Shown piece after piece: positions 53,465 through 60,620 of a stretch of 64,000 bases of DNA. The position numbers and the translations under genes are program-made. How positions within the stretch are numbered: the stretch's first letter is position 1; each line of letters begins with the position of its first letter. The DNA is from Sporosarcina ureae. Its GTDB lineage: Bacteria; Bacillota; Bacilli; Bacillales_A; Planococcaceae. The notes under the pieces were generated by a model. It worked only from the letters and a program-made list of their open reading frames with translations. It was not told the DNA's origin and searched no databases. The DNA lies in the NCBI RefSeq assembly GCF_002109325.1, contig NZ_CP015348.1:3287501-3351500 (forward strand), in the 5' to 3' direction.

Positions 53465-54163
53465 TTATTGATATTCATGCTTGAACGATTGATACAATTT
53501 GACGATTGCCCGCTTCTCGATTCGTGAAACATAACTTCTGGAAATATTTAATTGTTCTGCGATTTCTTTTTGGGTCATCGGCTGATCGTCTAACAAGCCG
53601 TATCGTCTTTGGATGATTTCGAGCTCCCGTGAATCTAGCTTGTTCAAATGTCGGTATAGCCGCTCTTTTTGTTCGTTTTGTTCTACGGTTGTTTGTGGAG
53701 GTATGTCGTTTGTTTGAAGGAGGTCTGCGATTTCCAAGGATTGGCCGTCTTTATCCATGCCGATTGGTTCGTAGAGGGAGACATCTTTTTGTACCTTTTT
53801 CTGTGTTCGTAAATACATAAGTATTTCATTTTCGATACAGCGCGCAGCATACGTAGCAAGCTTTGTTTTACGGTCTGGCGTAAAGCTATTGACGGCTTTC
53901 ATCAGACCAATCGCCCCGATTGAAATATAATCATCAAGCAGTTCATGCTTCGGTTGAAACTTCTTGACGATATGGGCGACCAAACGCATATTGTGTTCGA
54001 TAAGTTCATCTCGTGCACTTTCATCGCCTTCAGCTAATCGTCTCAGGCATTCGGCTTCTTCCTTCTTGGATAACGGACGAAGGAAAGCTTGACCTCTGAT
54101 GTATCCGATTAGCGCGGGGATCTCTAACCATAATTGCATGACGGCCAGGAAAAACCCGCTCAT
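53465..54163 (-). CDS. sigK: sporulation sigma factor SigK, uninterrupted
   Basis: The 232-residue protein begins with a hydrophobic pro-sequence (MSGFFLAVMQLWLEIPALI), which membrane protease SpoIVFB would remove. Region 2 contains IEHNMRLVAHIVKKF and DYISIGAIGLMKAV, then KLATYAARCIENEILMYLR. Region 4 ends with MTQKEIAEQLNISRSYVSRIEKRA. It is the late mother-cell sigma factor. In B. subtilis the gene is split by the skin element; here the frame is continuous, so no excision is needed. GGAGGTGGTCAC precedes the ATG. A sigma-E-like promoter lies upstream. Confidence 0.95.
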   Translation of the reverse strand: MSGFFLAVMQLWLEIPALIGYIRGQAFLRPLSKKEEAECLRRLAEGDESARDELIEHNMRLVAHIVKKFQPKHELLDDYISIGAIGLMKAVNSFTPDRKTKLATYAARCIENEILMYLRTQKKVQKDVSLYEPIGMDKDGQSLEIADLLQTNDIPPQTTVEQNEQKERLYRHLNKLDSRELEIIQRRYGLLDDQPMTQKEIAEQLNISRSYVSRIEKRAIVKLYQSFKHEYQ

Positions 54164-54190
54164 GTGACCACCTCCGATTATTGGTAGTTT

Positions 54191-54220
54191 ACTCTATGCA
54201 AACAACGGATGGTCTATCAC
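54191..54220 (-). promoter_or_regulatory. candidate sigma-E promoter of sigK
   Basis: On the minus strand GTGATAGA (54220-54213) and CATAGAGT (54198-54191) are separated by 14 bases. The -10 agrees with CATACAnT at all defined positions but one. The -35 keeps the ATA core of the sigma-E consensus. Confidence 0.45.
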
Positions 54221-54244
54221 TGACAAGAAAAGCGATAAAATCAG

Positions 54245-54283
54245 ACATAGTTGTGCGTGCATAGTACACAACTATGTTATAAT
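54245..54283 (+). promoter_or_regulatory. extended -10 promoter of yqeG with an 11-bp inverted repeat
   Basis: TGTTATAAT (54275-54283) is a perfect extended -10. Directly before it ACATAGTTGTG (54245-54255) and CACAACTATGT (54267-54277) form a perfect 11-bp inverted repeat with an 11-base spacer, filling the place of the -35 box. A protein bound there would cover or replace the -35 element. Confidence 0.6.
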
Positions 54284-54318
54284 CAGACAAGAATTTGTTG
54301 TAGGGCGGAGAGGATAAT

Positions 54319-54834
54319 GTGTTAAATCGTTTTTTACCGAGCGCATATGTTAAATCAGTATTTTTGATCAAACCGGAAGACCTGATTGAAAATGGTATTA
54401 AGGGCATCATTACGGATTTAGACAATACACTCGTTGAATGGGATCGTGCAGATGCCACGGAAGATATTATGGCGTGGTTTAAATCAATGCGCGATGCCGG
54501 TTTGCAAATTACAGTTGTTTCCAATAACCATATAGAGCGCGTTAGTCACTTTTGTGGCCCGTTAGGCATCCCGTATATTTGCGAAGCGCGAAAGCCGTTG
54601 AAGAGATCATTTTATCAAGCAATGGCTACGTTAGGATTGCCTAAAAAAGAAATCGTTATGATTGGTGATCAATTATTGACAGATGTCTTGGGTGCGAATC
54701 GAGTGGGGTTACAGACGATATTGGTCGTCCCTGTGGCAAGTTCCGATGCGCCAATCACGAAGTTCAATCGCGCGATTGAACGACGGATTATGGCAAGGTT
54801 TAGAAGAAAAGGATTACTTACGTGGGAGGACTAA
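54319..54834 (+). CDS. yqeG: YqeG family HAD phosphatase
   Basis: GTG 54319 follows GGAGAGGA. The 171-residue protein is a HAD phosphatase: ITDLDNTLVEWD (DxDxT, about 35-46), TVVSNNHIERV (motif II), KPLKRSFYQAM (Lys) and VMIGDQLLTDVLGANRVG (motif IV). In B. subtilis it is co-transcribed with yqeH; family members dephosphorylate phosphatidylglycerophosphate in some organisms. Its stop overlaps the ribosome-binding site of yqeH. Confidence 0.9.
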   Translation: MLNRFLPSAYVKSVFLIKPEDLIENGIKGIITDLDNTLVEWDRADATEDIMAWFKSMRDAGLQITVVSNNHIERVSHFCGPLGIPYICEARKPLKRSFYQAMATLGLPKKEIVMIGDQLLTDVLGANRVGLQTILVVPVASSDAPITKFNRAIERRIMARFRRKGLLTWED

Positions 54835-54836
54835 AT

Positions 54837-55937
54837 TTGGAATTGATCAAATGTATTGGATGCGGTATTACAATCCAAACAACCGATAAAACTGCAGAAG
54901 GCTATGCACCACCTGCTTCTTTAGAGAAGGAAGATGTTATTTGCCAGCGTTGTTTTAAATTACGGAACTATAATGAACTACAGCCAGTTTCCTTATCAGG
55001 AGACGATTTTTTAGCGATTCTAAATGGAATCGGTGAGAAACAAGGTTTAATCGTCAAAGTCGTGGATATCTTTGATTTCAACGGTAGCTGGATTAATGGC
55101 CTGCATCGCTTTGTAGGCAAGAAAGACATCTTGTTGATCGGTAATAAAGCAGATATTTTGCCGAAAGCGATTAATCCGCAACGAGTGAAGAATTGGATGA
55201 AGGCAGAAGCGGCAAAGCTTGGCTTAAAACCGATTGACGTCTTGCTCGTTTCTGCTGTAAAAGGGAACGGCATGAGTGAAGCACTCGACGCAATCGAGAA
55301 ATACCGTAAAGGTAAAGACGTCTATGTAGTCGGTTGTACGAATGTAGGGAAATCTACGTTTATTAATCGGATCATCAAAGATGCGTCGGGTATGGAGGAT
55401 GTCATTACGACGTCTTATTTCCCTGGAACAACTCTTGATGTAGTAGAAATTCCATTGGACGATGGAAAAATGCTGATGGATACACCAGGGATCATCAATG
55501 ATCACCAAATGGCCCATCACTTAGATGCGCACGATTTAAAATTAATTACACCGAAAAAAGAGTTGAAGCCGAAAGTCTATCAACTGAATGCGGAACAGAC
55601 ATTGTTCATTGGTGGACTGGCACGTTTTGATTTCATTCAAGGTGGACGTTCTTCATTCAATATTTACGCAGCGAATGCATTACCGGTTCATCGGACAAAG
55701 CTTGAAAATGCAGATGAGCTATTTAAAAATCATCTAGGTGACATGCTTTCTCCACCTGGACCTGCATCCCTCGAAAATTTGCCGCCACTTGTGCGCCATG
55801 AATTTTCGATTAAGGAAGCAAAGACAGACATAGTTATTTCAGGTCTTGGCTGGATTACGATTCAGCATGCGAATGTAAAAGTGGCTGTACATGCACCAAA
55901 AGGTGTGAATGTCGTAATCAGACCTTCATTGATTTAA
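54837..55937 (+). CDS. yqeH: ribosome biogenesis GTPase YqeH
   Basis: I choose TTG 54837, which has GGGAGG (54824-54829) seven bases upstream; the GTG at 54822 lies in front of that site. The 366-residue protein has an N-terminal zinc finger (CIGC near 6-9, CQRC near 39-42). A circularly permuted GTPase follows, with G4 NKAD, then G1 GCTNVGKST (about 166), then G3 DTPGI. A C-terminal RNA-binding domain completes it. YqeH helps assemble the 30S subunit. Confidence 0.93.
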   Translation: MELIKCIGCGITIQTTDKTAEGYAPPASLEKEDVICQRCFKLRNYNELQPVSLSGDDFLAILNGIGEKQGLIVKVVDIFDFNGSWINGLHRFVGKKDILLIGNKADILPKAINPQRVKNWMKAEAAKLGLKPIDVLLVSAVKGNGMSEALDAIEKYRKGKDVYVVGCTNVGKSTFINRIIKDASGMEDVITTSYFPGTTLDVVEIPLDDGKMLMDTPGIINDHQMAHHLDAHDLKLITPKKELKPKVYQLNAEQTLFIGGLARFDFIQGGRSSFNIYAANALPVHRTKLENADELFKNHLGDMLSPPGPASLENLPPLVRHEFSIKEAKTDIVISGLGWITIQHANVKVAVHAPKGVNVVIRPSLI

Positions 55938-55959
55938 TAGGGCTAGGAGGAATGACCAA

Positions 55960-56781
55960 TTGAAAAAATGGTATGCGGTAGTAGGTGATCCGATCGCGCA
56001 ATCGATGTCACCTGTCATGCACGATCAGTGGTTTGATGAAAACGATTTGGACGCGACGTATATACCGATTCATGCAACAGCGGGAAACTTGGAACAAACG
56101 ATCAACAGTTTGCGTACACTCGGATGCAGCGGTTGGAATGTGACAGTACCCCATAAACAAGCAATTATTCCTTTCCTTGATGAAGTGGATGAATCGGCGA
56201 GGGTCATGAATGCGGTGAATACAGTCTACCAAACCGATCAAGGTAAACTAATCGGTGCCAATACAGATGGTGCAGGTTTCGTGAAGTCTTTGGAGGAGTT
56301 TTCCGAATCAGTTACAGGTCCTGTGTTACTTATAGGAGCTGGCGGAGCGGCTAGAGGTATCGCCTTTGCTTTGCAGTCAGCTGGCTATGGACCACTCTAT
56401 TTCACAAATAGGACCGCTTCAAGGGCCGCAGAACTGGCGACAGCGATGGATGACGGTCATGCGCTATCTATTGAAGATGCAGAAGAACGTCTTGGGGAGT
56501 TCGGACTGGTCGTCCAAACTACTTCAGTCGGTATGAACTTTGCGCAAGAAGGGATTCCACTTGATCCAAAGAATATCGCAAGTGGTGTCGTAGTGGCGGA
56601 TATTATTTATAATCCGCTTGAAACCGAATTTTTACGACAAGCAAAACAAGCAGGTGCCAAGACGATGAATGGCGTAGGAATGTTCGTCCATCAAGGCGCG
56701 TTAGCTTTTGACAAGTGGACAGGCGTCTATCCTGACACGAAAAGAATGACAGATACGATTACAATGAAAGTTGGCGGGTAA
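55960..56781 (+). CDS. aroE: shikimate dehydrogenase
   Basis: TTG 55960 has AGGAGG nine bases before it; the ATG at 55952 gives only three codons. The 273-residue enzyme starts WYAVVGDPIAQSMSPVMHD, where the Ser residues bind shikimate. It has WNVTVPHKQAIIPFLDE with the catalytic Lys, NTVYQTDQGKLIGANTDGAGFV and the NADP-binding GAGGAARGIAF. It reduces 3-dehydroshikimate in the shikimate pathway. It stands in the yqe operon between yqeH and yhbY. Confidence 0.95.
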   Translation: MKKWYAVVGDPIAQSMSPVMHDQWFDENDLDATYIPIHATAGNLEQTINSLRTLGCSGWNVTVPHKQAIIPFLDEVDESARVMNAVNTVYQTDQGKLIGANTDGAGFVKSLEEFSESVTGPVLLIGAGGAARGIAFALQSAGYGPLYFTNRTASRAAELATAMDDGHALSIEDAEERLGEFGLVVQTTSVGMNFAQEGIPLDPKNIASGVVVADIIYNPLETEFLRQAKQAGAKTMNGVGMFVHQGALAFDKWTGVYPDTKRMTDTITMKVGG

Positions 56782-56783
56782 AC

Positions 56784-57074
56784 ATGTTAACAGGTAAACA
56801 AAAAAGTTTTTTAAGAAGCGAAGCACATCATTTAGATTCATTATTCCAAATTGGGAAAAGTGGTCTGACAGATGCAATCCTCGCTCAAATCGATGAAGCG
56901 CTAGAAGCACGTGAACTACTCAAAGTAAGCGTCCTTCAGAACTGCGACGAGGACAAAAAAGAAATTGCTGAAAAGATTGGCGCGTATAAGGGTATTCACG
57001 TAGTTCAAATCATCGGCAGCACAATTGTTTTATACAGAGAATCGACAGAGAAAAAACGCATACAATTACCGTAA
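56784..57074 (+). CDS. yhbY: CRM-domain RNA-binding protein YhbY (YqeI)
   Basis: The 96-residue protein is a single CRS1-YhbY domain: GKQKSFLRSEAHHLDSLFQIGKSGLTDAIL, where QIGKSGLT is the GxxG-like RNA-binding loop, followed by IDEALEARELLKVSVLQN. Homologues associate with pre-50S ribosomal particles. The ATG is only three bases after the aroE stop, in the middle of an operon rich in ribosome assembly genes. Confidence 0.92.
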   Translation: MLTGKQKSFLRSEAHHLDSLFQIGKSGLTDAILAQIDEALEARELLKVSVLQNCDEDKKEIAEKIGAYKGIHVVQIIGSTIVLYRESTEKKRIQLP

Positions 57075-57084
57075 GGAGAATCAG

Positions 57085-57669
57085 ATGAAGCGAATTGGCA
57101 TTTTGGGCGGAACTTTCAATCCGCCGCACACTGGACATTTAATGATCGCCAATGAAGTGCGTCATGCACTGCAGCTGGACGAAGTATGGCTGATGCCTAC
57201 TGCAGTCCCGCCGCATAAGCTTACGACGGGCGATGCAACAGCAGAGCAACGTCTACAAATGGTGAAGCTAGCGGCAGATGAAGTGGAAGGCTTGCGTGCA
57301 TCTTCGTATGAAATTGAGCGTGGCGGAGTATCATTTACATACGATACGATGTCTCAATTAGTTTTGGACGAACCCGATGTTCACTTTCATTTTATCATTG
57401 GTGGGGATATGATCGATCAGTTGCCGACATGGTATCGGATTGAAGATTTACTCGATATTATTACGTTTGTCGGTGTAAAGCGCCCAGGTGCTACTAACGC
57501 TTCTGCAATCCCGGTACAACTAGTGGAAACACCTCAACTTGATTTGTCATCCACATTGATCCGCCAGCGTTTTGCAGAAGGAGGAACTGTGCAACTTTTG
57601 ATTCCTTCCGCTGTCGAAGCTTATATTCGAGAGGAGAGATTATATGGATCTTCAACAAGTTCGAATTGA
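57085..57669 (+). CDS. nadD: nicotinate-nucleotide adenylyltransferase
   Basis: ATG 57085 has GTAAGGAGAATC before it; the open frame to 57025 overlaps yhbY and has no site. The 194-residue enzyme has GILGGTFNPPHTGHLMIAN, where HTGH holds the nucleotide, and the second motif DLSSTLIRQR near the C-terminus. It joins ATP to nicotinate mononucleotide, two steps after NadA/NadC at 30.3-32.3 kb. Its end overlaps yqeK by 26 bases. Confidence 0.95.
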   Translation: MKRIGILGGTFNPPHTGHLMIANEVRHALQLDEVWLMPTAVPPHKLTTGDATAEQRLQMVKLAADEVEGLRASSYEIERGGVSFTYDTMSQLVLDEPDVHFHFIIGGDMIDQLPTWYRIEDLLDIITFVGVKRPGATNASAIPVQLVETPQLDLSSTLIRQRFAEGGTVQLLIPSAVEAYIREERLYGSSTSSN

Positions 57670-58216
57670 TCTGGAACAACGCTTACCAAAAGCACGCTAT
57701 GAACATGTGTTACGTGTCACGGAAACTGCAAAGAAGTTAGCGGAAGAAGTGGGTGTATCAGTAGAAAAGGCTGAAATTGCTGGCCTATTTCATGATTATG
57801 CCAAATTTATGGATAAAGACGAGTTACTCGAATTATTAAAGCGTGACGAAGACTACGAGCTCTATGCACAGTATCACTCTGAACTATGGCATGCGCCAGT
57901 TGGAGCTATGCTTGCGAAAGAGCGTTACGGAGTAGAAGATCACGACATCTTGCAGGCAGTCCGTTTCCATACGACAGGACGTGCTGGGATGAGCGAGCTA
58001 GAGAAAGTAATTTATATTGCAGATTTAATTGAACCAGGAAGAAAGTTTCCGGGGATCGAAGAACTTCGCCAACGTATTGACGGAGAACCGCTGGAAGATC
58101 AAATGACCGAATGTATCCAGCACACATTTAAATTTTTAGTTCAGCGATACGCAGTCATTTTTCCTCATTCATTTGATTGTTATAATGACCATGTACGTAG
58201 AAGAAAGGAACAGTGA
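57644..58216 (+). CDS. yqeK: HD-domain hydrolase YqeK (bis(5'-nucleosyl)-tetraphosphatase)
   Basis: The 190-residue protein has metal-binding HD motifs: ARYEHVLRVTETA (first His), AGLFHDYAKFMD (HD), YHSELWHAPVGA, and VRFHTTGRAGMS, with the last Asp in YIADLIEPG. These fit the YqeK family, which splits Ap4A symmetrically to two ADP. It overlaps nadD and is followed after three bases by rsfS, so it is tightly inside the operon. Confidence 0.92.
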   Translation: MDLQQVRIDLEQRLPKARYEHVLRVTETAKKLAEEVGVSVEKAEIAGLFHDYAKFMDKDELLELLKRDEDYELYAQYHSELWHAPVGAMLAKERYGVEDHDILQAVRFHTTGRAGMSELEKVIYIADLIEPGRKFPGIEELRQRIDGEPLEDQMTECIQHTFKFLVQRYAVIFPHSFDCYNDHVRRRKEQ

Positions 58217-58219
58217 AGT

Positions 58220-58564
58220 ATGCCAACATTATTAGAATTAGCTTATGAAGCAGTAGATAGTAAGAAAGCAGAAGATATCGTAGTATTAAACATGGAGGGC
58301 ATTTCACTAATTGCTGATCAATTCATCATTTGTCATGCAAACTCTGAAAGACAAGTACAAGCGATCGCACGTGAAGTAGCAGATGCAGCTTCAAAAGAAG
58401 GCTATCCAGTGAAGCGTTTAGAAGGATTCGACGCAGGTCGTTGGATTTTAGTCGATCTTCTAGATGTAGTCGTTCATGTATTCCACAGAGATGAACGTGG
58501 ATTCTATAACTTAGAAAAGTTATGGGGAGACGCACAGTTATTAAACGTTGAGGATGAAGTATGA
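58220..58564 (+). CDS. rsfS: ribosomal silencing factor RsfS
   Basis: The 114-residue protein is an Iojap/RsfS domain: ELAYEAVDSKKAEDIVVLNM, then IADQFIICHANSERQVQAIA, then GFDAGRWILVDLLDVVVHVFH. It binds ribosomal protein L14 and blocks joining of the two subunits when nutrients are low. Its stop overlaps the start of yqeM in an ATGA. Confidence 0.94.
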   Translation: MPTLLELAYEAVDSKKAEDIVVLNMEGISLIADQFIICHANSERQVQAIAREVADAASKEGYPVKRLEGFDAGRWILVDLLDVVVHVFHRDERGFYNLEKLWGDAQLLNVEDEV

Positions 58565-59301
58565 GTTCTTCCTATTCAGCGTTCGCATCTATTTATGACG
58601 AACTAATGAATGATATCCCGTATGACGCCTATGTCGAGTTACTCGATTTGGCGTCTGCTGGCGTTTCAGGGAAAAAAGTATTGGATATTGGTTGCGGAAC
58701 TGGCTTGCTGTCCGCCATGCTCGCAAAAAAAGGAGCACATGTCACTGGTATCGATCTTTCCGCTGATATGCTCGAAGTTGCTTCGCGTCGTGCAGAATCA
58801 CTTTCTCTTGATATTACATTGATCGAGCAACCGATGCAGCGACTAGAAGTAGAAGAGACATTTGATGCAGCTGTCATATCGATCGATTCCTTAAACTATA
58901 TAATTAAACAAGCAGATGTCTTAGAAACATTCCGCCGCGTATATGGAGCGCTTGCTACAGGTGGCGTGTTGCTATTTGATGTGCACTCGTTAGAGAAAAT
59001 GGATGAAATCTTCCTTGAAGGTCCTTTTGTTTTCGATAATCAACGTATTTCATATATTTGGCAAACAGCTCCTGGTGACGAGACTCACTCCATTTATTCT
59101 GAGTTGGCGTTTTTCGTTAGACAGGAAGACGGTTCTTATCAGCGTTTTGACGAAGTACATATGCAACGAACATTTGCGATACCTGAATATGTTCAAATGC
59201 TTGAAGAAGTTGGATTTCATATTGAGCGTATTTTTGCAGATTGGGAAGATGAAGCACCTGAAGAAGAAAGTGAAAGAATCTTCTTCCAAGTACGGAAATA
59301 A
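58561..59301 (+). CDS. yqeM: class I SAM-dependent methyltransferase YqeM
   Basis: The 246-residue protein begins SSYSAFASIYDELMNDIPYD. Motif I is VLDIGCGTGLLSAML, followed by the acidic GIDLSADMLEVA. It lies at the end of the yqe operon as in B. subtilis and precedes the comE genes. The methyl acceptor is unknown. The ATG overlaps the rsfS stop. Confidence 0.9.
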   Translation: MSSSYSAFASIYDELMNDIPYDAYVELLDLASAGVSGKKVLDIGCGTGLLSAMLAKKGAHVTGIDLSADMLEVASRRAESLSLDITLIEQPMQRLEVEETFDAAVISIDSLNYIIKQADVLETFRRVYGALATGGVLLFDVHSLEKMDEIFLEGPFVFDNQRISYIWQTAPGDETHSIYSELAFFVRQEDGSYQRFDEVHMQRTFAIPEYVQMLEEVGFHIERIFADWEDEAPEEESERIFFQVRK

Positions 59302-59366
59302 GTCTTCCATAGTATTTCACAATCGGGTATAGTGAAGGGGACTCCATACGGTGCCGAAAGAAAGGA

Positions 59367-60026
59367 TTGTTGTTTATCCGTTCATTCTTTACCGAAAAAT
59401 GGCGTACATTGATCATTCCTATTGCAGCGTTTGCTGTACTTTCCACTGTTTGGTTCTTTCCCCGAGAACCGTCGGACCAACTTTCCGAAGAACGTGGACA
59501 ATCCCTATTTGAACCAATTGAAACTACTGAAGAAAATAAAGAAGTGGAAGCACCGATCGAGTTAGTGGCTGAAGCGGTCTCCGTTGCTATTCTTGTAGAT
59601 GTAAAAGGTGCTGTAAAACATCCCGGACTCTATTCGATGCAAGAAGGTGATCGCTTGCTTGATGCAGTCGACAAAGCAGGAGGTTACACGGAGGCCGCTG
59701 ACACTAGGTTGTTGAACCATGCGCAAAGACTGCAGGATGAATCTGTCGTCTATGTACCGATCGCAGGAGAAGAACCACCGGTATATGAGCAACCAGCCGC
59801 GGCGTCAACTTCTTCGTCTGAAAGTTCCGCTTCGAAAGTAAATATCAATGCAGCGAATGAAAGTGAATTTCAAACGCTTCCTGGCATCGGTCCAGCAAAA
59901 GCTACGGCGATTGTACAATACCGTGAAGAGCATGGAGCTTTTTCGCAATTGGATGGAATAAAAAATGTGTCAGGCATTGGTGACAAGACATTTGAAAAAT
60001 TAGAACCACTTATTATTCTTAATTGA
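59367..60026 (+). CDS. comEA: late competence DNA receptor ComEA
   Basis: The start is one of two adjacent TTG codons, 59367 or 59370, right after GAAAGGA. The 219-residue protein has an N-terminal membrane anchor (about 11-31), then a SLBB-like domain (VDVKGAVKHPGLYSMQEGDRLLDAV). A Ser/Ala linker follows, then two helix-hairpin-helix motifs (INAANESEFQTLPGIGPAKATAI and IKNVSGIGDKTFEKLE). It binds incoming double-stranded DNA outside the membrane. A weak -10 (TATAGT, 59328) overlaps a CAATCGGG-like string. The divergent comER gene of B. subtilis is absent. Confidence 0.9.
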   Translation: MLFIRSFFTEKWRTLIIPIAAFAVLSTVWFFPREPSDQLSEERGQSLFEPIETTEENKEVEAPIELVAEAVSVAILVDVKGAVKHPGLYSMQEGDRLLDAVDKAGGYTEAADTRLLNHAQRLQDESVVYVPIAGEEPPVYEQPAAASTSSSESSASKVNINAANESEFQTLPGIGPAKATAIVQYREEHGAFSQLDGIKNVSGIGDKTFEKLEPLIILN

Positions 60027-60039
60027 TGGAGGCAACCGT

Positions 60040-60603
60040 ATGGAGCGAATTACTTGGGATCAGTTCTTCATGGCGCAAAGTCATTTGCTGGCGATGCGCA
60101 GCACGTGCACACGGCTCTCAGTGGGGTCCATTTTAGTACGTGATCAGCGTATTATTGCTGGCGGCTATAATGGTTCAATTTCGGGTGGAGACCATTGTAT
60201 TGAACACGGCTGTTATGTCGTGGACAATCATTGCGTTCGAACGATACACTCAGAAATGAATGCATTACTACAATGTGCTAAATACGGCATACCGGTCGCA
60301 AAGGCAACTATTTATGTCACACACTTCCCGTGTTTACAATGTAGTAAAGCATTGATTCAGGCGGGTATTGAACGCGTTAAATACGCGGAAGATTACCGAA
60401 ATAGCGAGTATGCACTCGAGTTGTTTGCGCAAGCGGGTGTCGAGATTGAAAAAGTGCCGTTTGACGAGCGATCTATTGACTTCGCCAGTGAAGAGAAATT
60501 TTCACTATTCAACGAAATGTTGACGAAAATGCAAGAGCTTGGCGCTGAACCTGAAGAACTAGATGCCCTTTTACAAAGGGTGAATCACTTATTTGGCAAT
60601 TAA
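60040..60603 (+). CDS. comEB: ComEB, dCMP deaminase family protein
   Basis: The 187-residue protein has the zinc deaminase motifs HSEMNALLQCAKYG (His and catalytic Glu) and HFPCLQCSKALI (PCxxC). An added N-terminal CTRLSVGSILVRDQRI and the GCYVVDNHCVRTIH segment are typical of dCMP deaminases. It turns dCMP into dUMP; in the comE operon it is not essential for DNA uptake. GATGGAGGCAAC precedes the ATG. Confidence 0.92.
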   Translation: MERITWDQFFMAQSHLLAMRSTCTRLSVGSILVRDQRIIAGGYNGSISGGDHCIEHGCYVVDNHCVRTIHSEMNALLQCAKYGIPVAKATIYVTHFPCLQCSKALIQAGIERVKYAEDYRNSEYALELFAQAGVEIEKVPFDERSIDFASEEKFSLFNEMLTKMQELGAEPEELDALLQRVNHLFGN

Positions 60604-60620
60604 TCCGATCGATACGATGG

